Assembly (NCBI RefSeq): GCF_016612545.1
Contig: NZ_JAENRY010000082.1
Coordinates: forward strand, 1-53,062
DNA: 53,062 nucleotides
DNA from: Streptomyces sp. MBT65
GTDB lineage: Bacteria; Actinomycetota; Actinomycetes; Streptomycetales; Streptomycetaceae
Reading direction: 5' to 3'
Made by a program: the position numbers and the translations under genes. Positions 23,582 through 31,799 of the stretch are shown piece by piece. Position 1 is the first letter of the stretch. The number at the start of each line of letters is the position of its first letter. The notes beneath the pieces were generated by a model. The model was not told where the DNA came from and did no database searches. It worked only from the letters and a program-made list of their open reading frames with translations.

Positions 23582-24607
23582 TCACGAACGTCCCGTCGTA
23601 CGCGGAGCGGAGGTGGAGGCCGGCAGGCCGCCGTTGTAGCGCGTGTCCACGAACTCGGCGAAGTCCACCTTCCCCGGAATCAGCTTGAGTTGGGTGAAGG
23701 TGTCGGCGATCCGCTGCTCCGAGGCGATGAGCGGTTTGTCGACGGCGACCGACACCCGGGTGGAGTTGGTCCGCTTCACCGACGCCAGCGCCACCTCGTA
23801 CGGCAGCCCGGTGTCCTTCGACCACACCTTGGCCCACGCCTCCTGGTGGGAGAACACCCATGTCTGGGCGCGGCGCAGCCGGTCGAGGTAGTCCTTGATG
23901 GCGGCGGCCTTCTTCTTGTCCGCCAGCGCGCCGGGCGCCGCCACCTGGAAGGTGAGGCCGTTGGTCACGCCCTGGCCGGTGGTCAGCACGCGGCCCTTCC
24001 TGGCCTGGAGGATCTGCGAGGTGTACGGGTCCCACACCGCCCACGCGTCGACCTTGCCGGAGGTGAACGCGGCCAGCGCGTCGGCCGGTTGGAGGTACTT
24101 CACCTTGACGTCGCTCAGCGAGAGCCCCGCCGCCTTGAGGGAGGCGACCAGTTGGAAGTGCGCGGACGAACCCTGCGCCACGGCGATGGACTTGCCCTTC
24201 AACTGCTGCGGCGCGGTGAGCTTCGAGTCCTTCGGTACGAGGACGGCGTCGCCCTGTGACGTGCCGTGCCAGGCGGCCACCACCTTGATCTTCGAACCCG
24301 CGCCCGCGGCGAACACCGGCGGGGTGTTGCCGACACCGCCGATGTCGACGGCCTTGGCGTTGACGGCCTCCAGAAGTGGCGGGCCCGAGGTGAACGTGGA
24401 CCACTTGATCTTGTAGTCCAGGTTCTCGAGTTCACCGGCGGCCCGCAGGACCGCCTCCGAACCGCCCTTCTGGTCACCGACGTCGAGCGTGAGCGAGCCC
24501 TTGCCGTCGGTGCCGGTCGAGGTCTCGGCGGCCGAGTTCCCGCCGCAGGCGCTGAGCAGGAGGGCGAGCGGGAGCAGCAGGGCGGCGGGGACGAGGCTTC
24601 GTCGCAT
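23582..24607 (-). CDS. ssuA: Aliphatic sulfonate ABC transporter substrate-binding lipoprotein
   Basis: A 341-aa extracytoplasmic binding protein. The signal ends in lipobox LLSAC (Cys about 21). The body is the SsuA/NMT1 type II binding fold, with VGDQKGGSEAVLRA, VDIGGVGNTPPVFAAGAG, LKGKSIAVAQGSSAHF and DAWAVWDPYTS. It captures sulfonates and delivers them to SsuC/SsuB. It sits 57 nt after ssuB and one base before ssuD in the same operon, which makes the functional call firm. Confidence 0.95.
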   Translation of the reverse strand: MRRSLVPAALLLPLALLLSACGGNSAAETSTGTDGKGSLTLDVGDQKGGSEAVLRAAGELENLDYKIKWSTFTSGPPLLEAVNAKAVDIGGVGNTPPVFAAGAGSKIKVVAAWHGTSQGDAVLVPKDSKLTAPQQLKGKSIAVAQGSSAHFQLVASLKAAGLSLSDVKVKYLQPADALAAFTSGKVDAWAVWDPYTSQILQARKGRVLTTGQGVTNGLTFQVAAPGALADKKKAAAIKDYLDRLRRAQTWVFSHQEAWAKVWSKDTGLPYEVALASVKRTNSTRVSVAVDKPLIASEQRIADTFTQLKLIPGKVDFAEFVDTRYNGGLPASTSAPRTTGRS

Positions 24608-24664
24608 GAGGGGGGAGTCCGTTCTCGGTAACTGGGCTGATACGTGGGGGAGTTCCGGGGGAGT

Positions 24665-25432
24665 TCAGGCGGCTTCGGCGGCCGTGTCGACACCGAGGCG
24701 TTCCAGGAGTCCGGCGCGCAGCTCGGCGAACCGGGGGTCGGTGATGTCGCGCGGCCGGTCCAGGTCGATGCGCTGCTCGTGCGCGATGACACCGCCGTCC
24801 ATCACCAGGACACGGTCGGCGAGCAGCACCGCCTCCTCGACGTCGTGCGTCACCAACAGGACGGCGCAGCCCCGCCGTTGCCACAGCTCGCCCACCAGCC
24901 GCTGGGCCTTGATACGGGTCAGCGCGTCGAGCGCGCCGAACGGCTCGTCGAGCAGCAGCAGATCGGGCTCGCGCACCAGAGCGCGGGCCAGCGAGGCACG
25001 CTGCGCCTCACCGCCGGACAGCGTCTTGGGCCAGGCGTCGGCGTGGTCCCCGAGTCCGACCTCCGCCAACGCCCGCTCGGCGACGGCACGTTCGGGTTTG
25101 CCGGGCAGCCCGAGGAGGACGTTGCGCCACACCTTCTTCCACGGCATCAGCCGGGGCGCCTGGAACGCGACGGCCTTGCGGCGCGGTACGAGGACGGTGC
25201 CTTCGATGTCCCGGTCGAGCCCGGCGAGGATGCGCAGCAACGTGGACTTGCCGCAGCCGCTGCGGCCCAGCAGTGCCACGAACTCGCCCTGCTGCACGTC
25301 GAGTTGAAGCCTGTCGATGACGGGGTGGCCGTCGAAGGAGCGGGTCAGCCCCTCGACCCGTACCGCCTGCGCTGTCGTCGGCGACCCGGTCGCCGATTGC
25401 GCGGTCACCGGCCCGTGAACGTCGGTCGCCAT
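24665..25432 (-). CDS. ssuB: Aliphatic sulfonate ABC transporter ATP-binding protein
   Basis: A 255-aa ATPase that drives sulfonate import. It has Walker A GRSGCGKST (about residues 55-63), Q-loop VAFQAPRLMPW, signature LSGGEAQR (about 137), Walker B LLLLDEPFGALD (about 157) and the switch histidine VTHDVEEAV. The ATG at 25432 lies within the end of ssuC (28-bp overlap), indicating translational coupling. The much longer open frame to 26113 is an overlap artefact inside ssuC. Confidence 0.95.
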   Translation of the reverse strand: MATDVHGPVTAQSATGSPTTAQAVRVEGLTRSFDGHPVIDRLQLDVQQGEFVALLGRSGCGKSTLLRILAGLDRDIEGTVLVPRRKAVAFQAPRLMPWKKVWRNVLLGLPGKPERAVAERALAEVGLGDHADAWPKTLSGGEAQRASLARALVREPDLLLLDEPFGALDALTRIKAQRLVGELWQRRGCAVLLVTHDVEEAVLLADRVLVMDGGVIAHEQRIDLDRPRDITDPRFAELRAGLLERLGVDTAAEAA

Positions 25433-26298
25433 TGCAGCAGCAGCCTTTCGAGGGTTCGGACGACGAAGTCGGCCAGCAGGCCGAGGAAGGCGTAGACGAT
25501 CAGGCAGACCACGATCACGTCGGTCTGCAGGAAGTCCCGTGCCTGCACCATGAGGAAGCCGATCCCGGCGTCCGCGTTGATCTGCTCGGCGAAGACGAGC
25601 GCCAGCCAGGCGATGCCGAGCGAGTAGCGCAGCCCGGTCATCGCGTTGGGCAGCGCACCCGGCAGCACCACATGCCGTACGAGCCCCCAGCGGGACAGCC
25701 CCAGCGACTCCCCGGCCTCGATCAACTGGCTGTCCACGCCCCGGATTCCGGCGTAGACGTTGAGATAGAGCGGGAAGGTCACACCGAGCGTGATGATGGC
25801 TACCTTGGGCGCCTCGCCGATGCCAAACCAGATGATGAACAGCGGGATCAGCCCGACGAAGGGCACGGTCCGCAGCATCTGCACGGGGGCGTCGACCAGG
25901 TCCTCGCCGATCCTGAACAGGCCGGAGACCAGGGCGAGTCCGGTGCCGATGACGGTGCCGAGGAGCAGCCCGATCGCGACCCGCTGGAGCGAGGTGGTCA
26001 TCGCCGACGTCAGCGAACCGCTGTCGATCAGATCCCAGCCGACGTGCGCGATCCGTCCGGGCGAGGCGAGCACGTCGGAGCTCAACACACCGGTGCTGCT
26101 GAGGAGTTGCCACAGCGCGAGCAGTACGAGCGGGCCGGTGGTGCGGCGCAGCCAGCGCGGGACACGGGTGCGGCGGGCGGAGGTGGGGACGAGCGGGACG
26201 AGGTCGAGGGGCGAGGGGGCGTCCGTGTCGGCCTTCGCGGCGGATATACGGGAAATGTCGGGCCCGGAAGAGTCGGGTGGGGCATGACTGATGCTCAT
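25405..26298 (-). CDS. ssuC: Aliphatic sulfonate ABC transporter permease
   Basis: A 297-aa inner-membrane permease with about six helices. The coupling-helix (EAA) motif is EAGESLGLSRWGLVRHVVLPGALP, given here by its start and end near residues 205-228. PFVGLIPLFIIWFGIGEAPK is typical of the nitrate/sulfonate/taurine class. The start ATG at 26298 has GGAG upstream. An N-terminal basic, Pro-rich cytoplasmic region of about 45 residues precedes the first helix. It is the first structural gene of the ssu operon, 127 bp after a cysteine-containing leader peptide. Confidence 0.94.
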   Translation of the reverse strand: MSISHAPPDSSGPDISRISAAKADTDAPSPLDLVPLVPTSARRTRVPRWLRRTTGPLVLLALWQLLSSTGVLSSDVLASPGRIAHVGWDLIDSGSLTSAMTTSLQRVAIGLLLGTVIGTGLALVSGLFRIGEDLVDAPVQMLRTVPFVGLIPLFIIWFGIGEAPKVAIITLGVTFPLYLNVYAGIRGVDSQLIEAGESLGLSRWGLVRHVVLPGALPNAMTGLRYSLGIAWLALVFAEQINADAGIGFLMVQARDFLQTDVIVVCLIVYAFLGLLADFVVRTLERLLLQWRPTFTGR

Positions 26299-26425
26299 GG
26301 GTGCTCCACGGAGTGGGGGAGAGCGTCCGGTGAGAAAGGGGATACGCCTCAACGCCGCCGCGTCACGCCGGTGTACGCGGGCGCGACGAAGTGCGGGAAA
26401 AGAGGGGGTGGGGCGGAAGGAGGCG

Positions 26426-26509
26426 TCAGCAGCCGCGGCAACACGCGGCGGAGGCCACCCGCAGCAGGTCGATGTGACCGCGCGTGGTGAGCAGAACTGA
26501 ACGCAACAT
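26426..26509 (-). CDS. 27-residue actinobacterial leader peptide ending in a Cys cluster
   Basis: A short ORF beginning MLRSVLLTTRGHIDLLRVAS and ending AACCRGC. The core TTRGHIDLLRVASA matches the short putative leader peptides that precede many sulfur-assimilation operons in Streptomyces. The Cys-Cys-x-x-Cys end suits a ribosome that senses charged tRNA-Cys. No Shine-Dalgarno is visible, but a good promoter ends 7 nt upstream of the ATG, so the mRNA is probably leaderless. After the stop comes a C-rich, G-poor stretch (CGCCTCCTTCCGCCCC onward), which could be a Rho-entry region. It lies 127 bp before ssuC. A cysteine-dependent attenuator is the natural inference. Confidence 0.85.
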   Translation of the reverse strand: MLRSVLLTTRGHIDLLRVASAACCRGC

Positions 26510-26516
26510 GCGGCCG

Positions 26517-26546
26517 AAAGTAGGTCAGATGGCGTGCCACGGTCAA
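26517..26546 (-). promoter_or_regulatory. Sigma-70-type promoter of the ssu leader
   Basis: On the minus strand TTGACC (-35, 26546-26541) and TACTTT (-10, 26522-26517) are separated by 18 bp. The -10 ends 7 nt before the leader-peptide ATG, so transcription should start at or next to that ATG. Confidence 0.65.
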
Positions 26547-26656
26547 CGGTGTCTCGCGGACTGGACCTCTCGTATCAGGGGCTGGGCGATCGCTCTGACG
26601 GGGAGCCCGATGCATGGTTCAGGGTGGTGGCCCGGCGGATGGTTCAGGATGGAGGC

Positions 26657-27079
26657 ATGTCAGCTGCGTTCACCACCCGAGTCCTCGACGTCGCCACCGG
26701 TTCCAGGGAGCGGGTCATGGATCTGACCCGCGACTGCGAGGCCTTCCTCCGGGAGGTGGCGACCGGCCGCGACGGCCTCCTCAACATCTTCGTCCCGCAC
26801 GCCACGGCGGGCGTCGCGATCCTGGAGACGGGCGCCGGCAGCGACGACGACCTCCTCGCCGCCCTGCGCACCCTCCTCCCCGCCGACGACCGCTGGCGGC
26901 ACCGCCACGGCAGCCCCGGCCACGGCCGCGACCACGTCCTCCCGGCCTTCGTACCGCCGCATGCGACGTTGCCGGTGGTGGGCGGACGGCTGGAGTTGGG
27001 GACGTGGCAGTCGGTGTGCCTGGTCGATACGAACAGGGACAACCCGGACAGGCAGGTTCGGTTGTCGTTCCTTGGCTGA
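26657..27079 (+). CDS. YjbQ/UPF0047 family protein (thiamine-phosphate synthase-like)
   Basis: A 140-aa small cytoplasmic protein. Family features are FVPHATAGVAILETGAGSDD (first metal-binding His, about residue 48), the RHRHGSPGHGRDHVLPA loop with further His residues, and GGRLELGTWQSVCLVD near the end. Family members have been annotated as secondary thiamine-phosphate synthases on weak biochemical evidence, so the role stays uncertain. The ATG at 26657 follows GGAGGC very closely; an upstream in-frame ATG 18 nt earlier is an alternative. It is divergent from the ssu leader. Its TGA stop forms the first bases of a heptanucleotide repeat. Confidence 0.85.
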   Translation: MSAAFTTRVLDVATGSRERVMDLTRDCEAFLREVATGRDGLLNIFVPHATAGVAILETGAGSDDDLLAALRTLLPADDRWRHRHGSPGHGRDHVLPAFVPPHATLPVVGGRLELGTWQSVCLVDTNRDNPDRQVRLSFLG

Positions 27080-27154
27080 GGCCCGAGGCCCGAGGCCCGA
27101 GGCCCGAGGCCCGAGGCCCGAGGCCCGAGGCCCGAAGCCCGAAGCCCGAAGCCT
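27078..27154. repeat. Heptanucleotide tandem repeat (GAGGCCC) x 8 plus 3 variants
   Basis: Eight perfect GAGGCCC units are followed by GAAGCCC, GAAGCCC and GAAGCCT, eleven units in 77 bp. The first two bases of unit 1 are the last two of the YjbQ stop codon TGA. Seven is not a multiple of three. Slipped-strand changes are expected here. Confidence 0.95.
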
Positions 27155-27291
27155 GAGACTCGGCGGCTCGTCCGGCACACCGGTTCCCGTGCCCACGGCC
27201 CCCGGGCAGGGTCGCCAAGTACTCCGCAGGTGCCCGCCGGGACCTGGAGCGCCTGGGCCTTCCACGAGGAGCCGCGCGGCCCCGCCACCAT

Positions 27292-27320
27292 GCGGCACGA
27301 CCTCCGGGGTGTCGTGCCGC
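27292..27320. terminator. Perfect 10-bp stem, 9-nt loop hairpin
   Basis: GCGGCACGAC (27292-27301) pairs exactly with GTCGTGCCGC (27311-27320). It lies between the convergent yjbQ-like and rhamnosidase genes, 26 bp from the latter's stop, and is a good bidirectional terminator candidate. Confidence 0.75.
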
Positions 27321-27346
27321 CCGGAGCGCCGGCCGTACCGCAGTGA

Positions 27347-30300
27347 TCAGGTGGTGAAGCGGTGGGTGCCGGAGCCGACCCGGTACACCGCGCTGCCGTC
27401 CTCCTGACGCAGGTAGGTCCCGTGTGTGTGGGTCACCGACTTCGGGGTGGACGTGGGGATCCACACCTCGGCGGTCGTGTTGGGCGGCACCGTGCAGGTC
27501 AGCGTGAACCGGCCGGACCGCTGCCGCCAACGGGTGGCGACCGGGCCGTAGACCGAAGTGAACGTGGCACGGGCGGTGTTGACGGCTCCGCCGGGGCGCG
27601 GGCGGATGACGATCTCGCGGTAACCGGGCCGGCCCGCCGAGATGCCGGCGATGTTCGTGTACATCCATTCCCCCACCGAGCCGTAGGCGTAGTGGTTGAA
27701 GGAGTTCATGCCCGCGTCCTGGAAGCTGCCGTCGGGCCGGATGGAGTCCCAGCGTTCCCACATCGTCGTGGAGCCCCGGTCGATCTGGTAGCCCCAACTG
27801 GGGAACGAGCGCTGCTGCAGGAGGCGGTAGGCGACGTCGGTGTGGCCCGTGTCGGTCAGGACGGGCAGCAGTCGGGGAGTGCCGAGGAAACCTGTCGACA
27901 GGTGCCAGTCCCTGGCCTCGATCAGGGCGACGAGCCGGTCTGCCGCGGGCTTCCGTGCCGTGTCCGGCAGCAGGTTCATCGACAGGGCCAGGACGTACGC
28001 CGTCTGCGTATCGCCCTTGATACGGCCGTCGGAGGTGACGTAGGCGTCCTGGAAGGCTGTCCGGATCCGCTCGAAGAGATCGCGGTACGGGGCGGTGTCC
28101 TCGCCGAGTTCGCCGGCCATCCGTGCCGCGAGGTCGGCGCTGTGCGCGAAGTACGCGGTGGCGATGACGTCCTTGGGGGTCTCGTCCTGGACGTTCAGCC
28201 AGTCGCCGTAGCCCTGGTCCGGGCGCAGCAGTCGGTCGCTGTGCTGCTCCAGGTACGTGAGCCAGGTCCGGACGGACGGCCAGGCGTCCGCGAGGACTTG
28301 GCGGTCTCCGTACGCCTCGTAGAGGGACCAGGGGACCGTGACCCCCGCGTCGCCCCAGCCCGCCGTGCCGTTGCCGACCGTGCCGACCATCGGTGCCACG
28401 TCCGTGAACGAGCCCTCCGCGGTCCGGGAGTCCCGAAGGTCGACGAGCCACTTGGACAGGAAGCGGGCCGACTCCATCGTGTAAGCGGCCGTGGGCGCGA
28501 AGACGTTGATATCTCCCGTCCAGCCCAGCCGCTCGTCGCGCGCGGGTGTGTCGGTCGGAACGGAGAGGAAGTTGCCGCGCTGGCCCCAAGTGATGTTGTG
28601 GTGCAGCTGGTTGAGCATCGGTACGTCGGTCTCGAAGTCGAGGGTGAAGGGGGCGGACGTGTGCATGACCCGGCCGGTGACGGCCCTCGCCGAGGGCGTG
28701 CCGGGGAATCCGGTCACCTCGACGTACCGGAAACCGTGGAAGGTGAAGCGGGGTTCGTAGATCTCCTCCTTGCCGCCTTTGAGGGTGTACGTGTCGGTCG
28801 CCGCCGCGGTCCGCAGGTTCGCGGTGTAGAGGGTGCCGTCGGGGTTGAGCACCTCGGCGTGTCTGAGCCGGACGGTCGTCCCCGCGGCGCCCGAGACGCG
28901 CAGCCGCACCGAGCCGACCATGTTCTGGCCGAGGTCCAACACGTAGACGCCGGGCATGGGTTGGGTGATCTGTTTCGGCGTCAGCTCCTGCTCCACCCGT
29001 ACCGGACCGTCCACCTGCGCGACGATCAGGTCGGGACCGATGGCGCCGACGCCGCCCATCCCTCGTACGCCGAGCCAGCCTGTGTCGTCGAAGCCGGGCG
29101 AGGTCCAGCCGGGGGTCTCCTTGCGGGCGTCGTACGTCTCGCCGTTGAGCAGATCGGCGGCGACGATCGGCCCTGCGGCGGCCCGCCAGTCGGCGTCCGA
29201 TAGGATGCGCTCGCTCGTCCCGTCCGCGTACTCCACCTCCAACTGGGCCAGAAGCGCCGGGACTTGGCCGTACTGGCCGGGCCCGAACATGCCCACGTTG
29301 CCGGCGTACCAGCCGGGCGCCAGATACGCCCCGATGACGTTGGCACCGGGCCGCAGGAGTTCGGTGACGTCGTACGTCCGGTACTGGACGCGGGTGCGGT
29401 AGTCCGTCCAGCCGGGAGCGAGTTGGTCGAGTCCCACCCGGCTGCCGTTGAGGTGGCTCTCGTAGAGGCCGAGCGCGGTGGCGTACAGGCGCGCGCGGGA
29501 CAACTTCCGGCGTGGCAGCCGGAATTCGTGCCGCAGCTGCGTGACGGCGTAGGACACCGGGACGACTCGTCCCCAGGGTCCGCTGCCCCAGGCCGCCGCC
29601 ACCCGGACCGCCGGCCAGCTCGCGTCGTCGAAGCCCAACTCCCGCCAGCCGTCTGCCGGTTCCTGGTCCGTGGTCTTCCAGGAGGCGTCGGTGAACACCT
29701 TCTGCTCACCGGAGGCGGTCCGGACGACCAGCACGGCGACGAGCCCCGCCGGGCCTTCGGTCGCGTTGGTGGCGGCGGCGGCGATAACGTTGTCACCGGC
29801 CCGCACGCGGTCCAGTACGTCGATCACCGCCGGGCGTTTCCAGTCCTCGTTGTCCGTGTCGAGGTCGGTGTGGGCGACCTCGACTCCGTTCAGGGAGACG
29901 GCGTACACGTTGTCGGCGGTGATGGCGAGCGTGGCCGACGTGATTCCGTCGGGCAGCCGGGCGGTACGGCGGAACCAACGGGTGGCCGCGGGAACGCTGT
30001 TGGTCGGATCGCCCTCGGGGAACCAGATCCAGGAACCGCCCTCGAAGGACGGCGCGTCCACGAGGCCCGCCGGTGCGGAGATCCAGTCGGCGGTCCACTG
30101 CCCGGCATCCATCAGTCCGGTCTCCCACCAGGAGGGCGCGCTCCAGCCGGAGACCTGTCCGTCGGCGTCCCACACGCGTACGGACCAGTGGTAGCGCGTA
30201 CGGGGCTTGAGTCCAGGACCACCGTAGGTCACGAGGACGGACTCGCCGGACGTGACCTTCCCGCTGTCCCAGACGTCCGGGCGGTCCAGTCCCGACGTGG

Positions 30301-30583
30301 TGGTGGCGACGCGGATCTGATAGGCGCTCTGGCGCATGTCCACTCTGTCGGACGCCAACGGCCAGCTCAGCCGGGGCCGTTGGGCGTCGATCCCCAGCGG
30401 GTGTCGGACGTATTCCACGGTCGGCGCCGTCACGCGCAGTCCGCCGCGCAGCGGCTGTGTCCCTGTCTGTGTTCCTGCCTGCGTCTGTCCGGATGCCGAC
30501 GCGGCCATCGCCGGTACGCCGTCGACGGTCGCTGCCGCGACCGTGGCGACCGCGCCCGCGAGCATGTTCCTCCTGCTGATCAT
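27347..30583 (-). CDS. Tat-exported alpha-L-rhamnosidase, GH78
   Basis: A 1,078-aa secreted enzyme that releases terminal L-rhamnose from plant glycosides or polysaccharides. The N-terminus MISRRNMLAGAVAT is a Tat signal with cleavage near AMAA. Domain order is typical of GH78: an N-terminal PRLSWPL beta-domain, galactose-binding-like domains with WDSGKV and YHWSVRVWDADG, then an (alpha/alpha)6 barrel from about residue 610. The barrel contains TPARDERLGWTGD and NVFAPTA, with acidic catalytic residues, and a C-terminal beta-sandwich with VIRPRPGG. A short QTQAGTQTGTQ linker follows the signal. GAGGAG precedes the ATG. Two LacI-type palindromes upstream suggest sugar-responsive repression. Confidence 0.92.
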   Translation of the reverse strand: MISRRNMLAGAVATVAAATVDGVPAMAASASGQTQAGTQTGTQPLRGGLRVTAPTVEYVRHPLGIDAQRPRLSWPLASDRVDMRQSAYQIRVATTTSGLDRPDVWDSGKVTSGESVLVTYGGPGLKPRTRYHWSVRVWDADGQVSGWSAPSWWETGLMDAGQWTADWISAPAGLVDAPSFEGGSWIWFPEGDPTNSVPAATRWFRRTARLPDGITSATLAITADNVYAVSLNGVEVAHTDLDTDNEDWKRPAVIDVLDRVRAGDNVIAAAATNATEGPAGLVAVLVVRTASGEQKVFTDASWKTTDQEPADGWRELGFDDASWPAVRVAAAWGSGPWGRVVPVSYAVTQLRHEFRLPRRKLSRARLYATALGLYESHLNGSRVGLDQLAPGWTDYRTRVQYRTYDVTELLRPGANVIGAYLAPGWYAGNVGMFGPGQYGQVPALLAQLEVEYADGTSERILSDADWRAAAGPIVAADLLNGETYDARKETPGWTSPGFDDTGWLGVRGMGGVGAIGPDLIVAQVDGPVRVEQELTPKQITQPMPGVYVLDLGQNMVGSVRLRVSGAAGTTVRLRHAEVLNPDGTLYTANLRTAAATDTYTLKGGKEEIYEPRFTFHGFRYVEVTGFPGTPSARAVTGRVMHTSAPFTLDFETDVPMLNQLHHNITWGQRGNFLSVPTDTPARDERLGWTGDINVFAPTAAYTMESARFLSKWLVDLRDSRTAEGSFTDVAPMVGTVGNGTAGWGDAGVTVPWSLYEAYGDRQVLADAWPSVRTWLTYLEQHSDRLLRPDQGYGDWLNVQDETPKDVIATAYFAHSADLAARMAGELGEDTAPYRDLFERIRTAFQDAYVTSDGRIKGDTQTAYVLALSMNLLPDTARKPAADRLVALIEARDWHLSTGFLGTPRLLPVLTDTGHTDVAYRLLQQRSFPSWGYQIDRGSTTMWERWDSIRPDGSFQDAGMNSFNHYAYGSVGEWMYTNIAGISAGRPGYREIVIRPRPGGAVNTARATFTSVYGPVATRWRQRSGRFTLTCTVPPNTTAEVWIPTSTPKSVTHTHGTYLRQEDGSAVYRVGSGTHRFTT

Positions 30584-30611
30584 TACGGCTCCTCACTCGC
30601 ACGGAATGGGG

Positions 30612-30623
30612 TGAATCGATTCA
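30612..30623. promoter_or_regulatory. LacI-type operator TGAATCGATTCA
   Basis: A perfect 12-bp palindrome with central CG, centred about 35 bp upstream of the rhamnosidase ATG. Size and CG centre match LacI-family sugar-repressor sites. The cognate regulator is not in this window. Confidence 0.6.
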
Positions 30624-30750
30624 GATGGGAGAGGCGTGGGTAACGTAGAGCCTGGTGATGCCGGGGTCAATCGTCCTGCAACTGTTTTCGTGACACGGTC
30701 ACTTGGCGGTCGCTCCGGGCGAAGTCGGCGTTCGAGGTGGATGAGAGGAG

Positions 30751-30766
30751 ATTGAACGGTTTCAAT
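30751..30766. promoter_or_regulatory. Second LacI-like inverted repeat ATTGAACGGTTTCAAT
   Basis: ATTGAA and TTCAAT arms, perfect over 6 bp, flank CGGT. With the site at 30612 this could allow looping over about 140 bp. It is also upstream of the rhamnosidase only, since the methyltransferase ends to its right. Confidence 0.45.
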
Positions 30767-30998
30767 CGCGACCCGAAAGGTCTTGGAACAGAGGGTGGTC
30801 GGCCGCCAACCCCGTCGGGCGACCAGGGCCCGCTCTTCAGGGCGGCGGGGGCGACAGATCTCGGCGCGCGGTGGTCGGCGCGGCGACGCTTCTTCCTCAG
30901 CGGCGAGCCGGCCAGCCAGCCGGCCTGTCGCCCGGTGCGGAGCTTCCGCGTCAGCGTTCTGCTCGGGCCGCCTTTCGCGTCCTGGCGGCGGGCGCTGC
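30767..30998. other. Non-coding stretch between rhamnosidase promoter and methyltransferase
   Basis: No convincing gene is present. A GCCGGC-CAGCCA-GCCGGC inverted repeat near 30906-30923 could form part of a terminator for the leftward methyltransferase gene. Open frames here lack a ribosome binding site and any family resemblance. Confidence 0.4.
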
Positions 30999-31799
30999 CT
31001 ACCGGTGCGCTGTGTAGACGGTCGCGGTCATCGGTGCCGTAACGGAGCCGGTGCCGAGCCGGTCCGTCATCTTCTGTGTGACGGCGGCCTGGAGGGCCCG
31101 CGCGTCGTCGCGGGCCTGTACGACGGCGCTCACCGGTGTGCCGGTGAGGAACCCGGTGGCGATGGAGGCCGCGGACTCCGCGACGCCCTCCAGAGTGATC
31201 TCCTCGGCGGTGGCCAAGGTCAGTCCGGCGGCCGACAGGTCCGCGGTGACCACGGCCGGGTCGGAGTAGCCGTGGGGCACGTCCTTCAGGAACGGGGGTG
31301 CTCCGTCGGGCATGGACTGTTCCAGGGCGGTCTGGAAGGCGGCCCCGAATCCGTGCGAGGCCAGCGGGCCCCAGCTGTTGAACAAGAACCGTCCCTGCGG
31401 GGCCAGGACGCGGCGCACCTCGGCGTAGGCGGCGGGTCTGTCGGGGAAGAACATCACCCCGAACTGGCACACGACGAGGTCGAAGCGGTCGTCCTCGAAG
31501 GGCAGGATCTGGGCGTCCGCCTGCCGCCAGTCCGCACGTGGTTCCCGTGCCGATCCCGCGGTGACCATCGCTTCGTTGAGGTCGGTCGCCACCACCGAGG
31601 CCGTGGGCACCGAGGTGAGCAGGGCCGAGGTCAACGCCCCGGTCCCGGCGGCGAGTTCCAGGACCGTGCGGGGCCGCAGCACTGCCGCCCTGGCGGCCAG
31701 GTCGACGGCGAAGGGCCGGAAGAAGACCGGCACCAGGTGGCGTTCGTAGGCCTCGGGCATGGACCGTGTCCAGAGCCGGTTCGCATCGTCTGTACTCAC
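30999..31799 (-). CDS. Class I SAM-dependent methyltransferase
   Basis: A 266-aa methyltransferase. Motif I is VLELAAGTGALT (about residues 46-57), followed by VVATDLNEAMV (motif II), ADAQILPFEDDRFDLVVCQFG (motifs III-IV region) and VRRVLAPQGRFLFNSWG. This is the UbiE/methyltransf_11 type acting on small molecules. The start is GTG at 31799 (STDDANRLW), with AAGG upstream; the frame runs to 32165 without family similarity. It is flanked by non-coding stretches on both sides and seems monocistronic. The substrate is unknown. Confidence 0.88.
   Translation of the reverse strand: MSTDDANRLWTRSMPEAYERHLVPVFFRPFAVDLAARAAVLRPRTVLELAAGTGALTSALLTSVPTASVVATDLNEAMVTAGSAREPRADWRQADAQILPFEDDRFDLVVCQFGVMFFPDRPAAYAEVRRVLAPQGRFLFNSWGPLASHGFGAAFQTALEQSMPDGAPPFLKDVPHGYSDPAVVTADLSAAGLTLATAEEITLEGVAESAASIATGFLTGTPVSAVVQARDDARALQAAVTQKMTDRLGTGSVTAPMTATVYTAHR

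Noticed and set aside
26349..26615. An 88-codon minus-strand frame upstream of ssuC
   Set aside because: It overlaps the leader peptide in a different frame; the leader's HIDLLRVAS core and promoter position are far better evidence.
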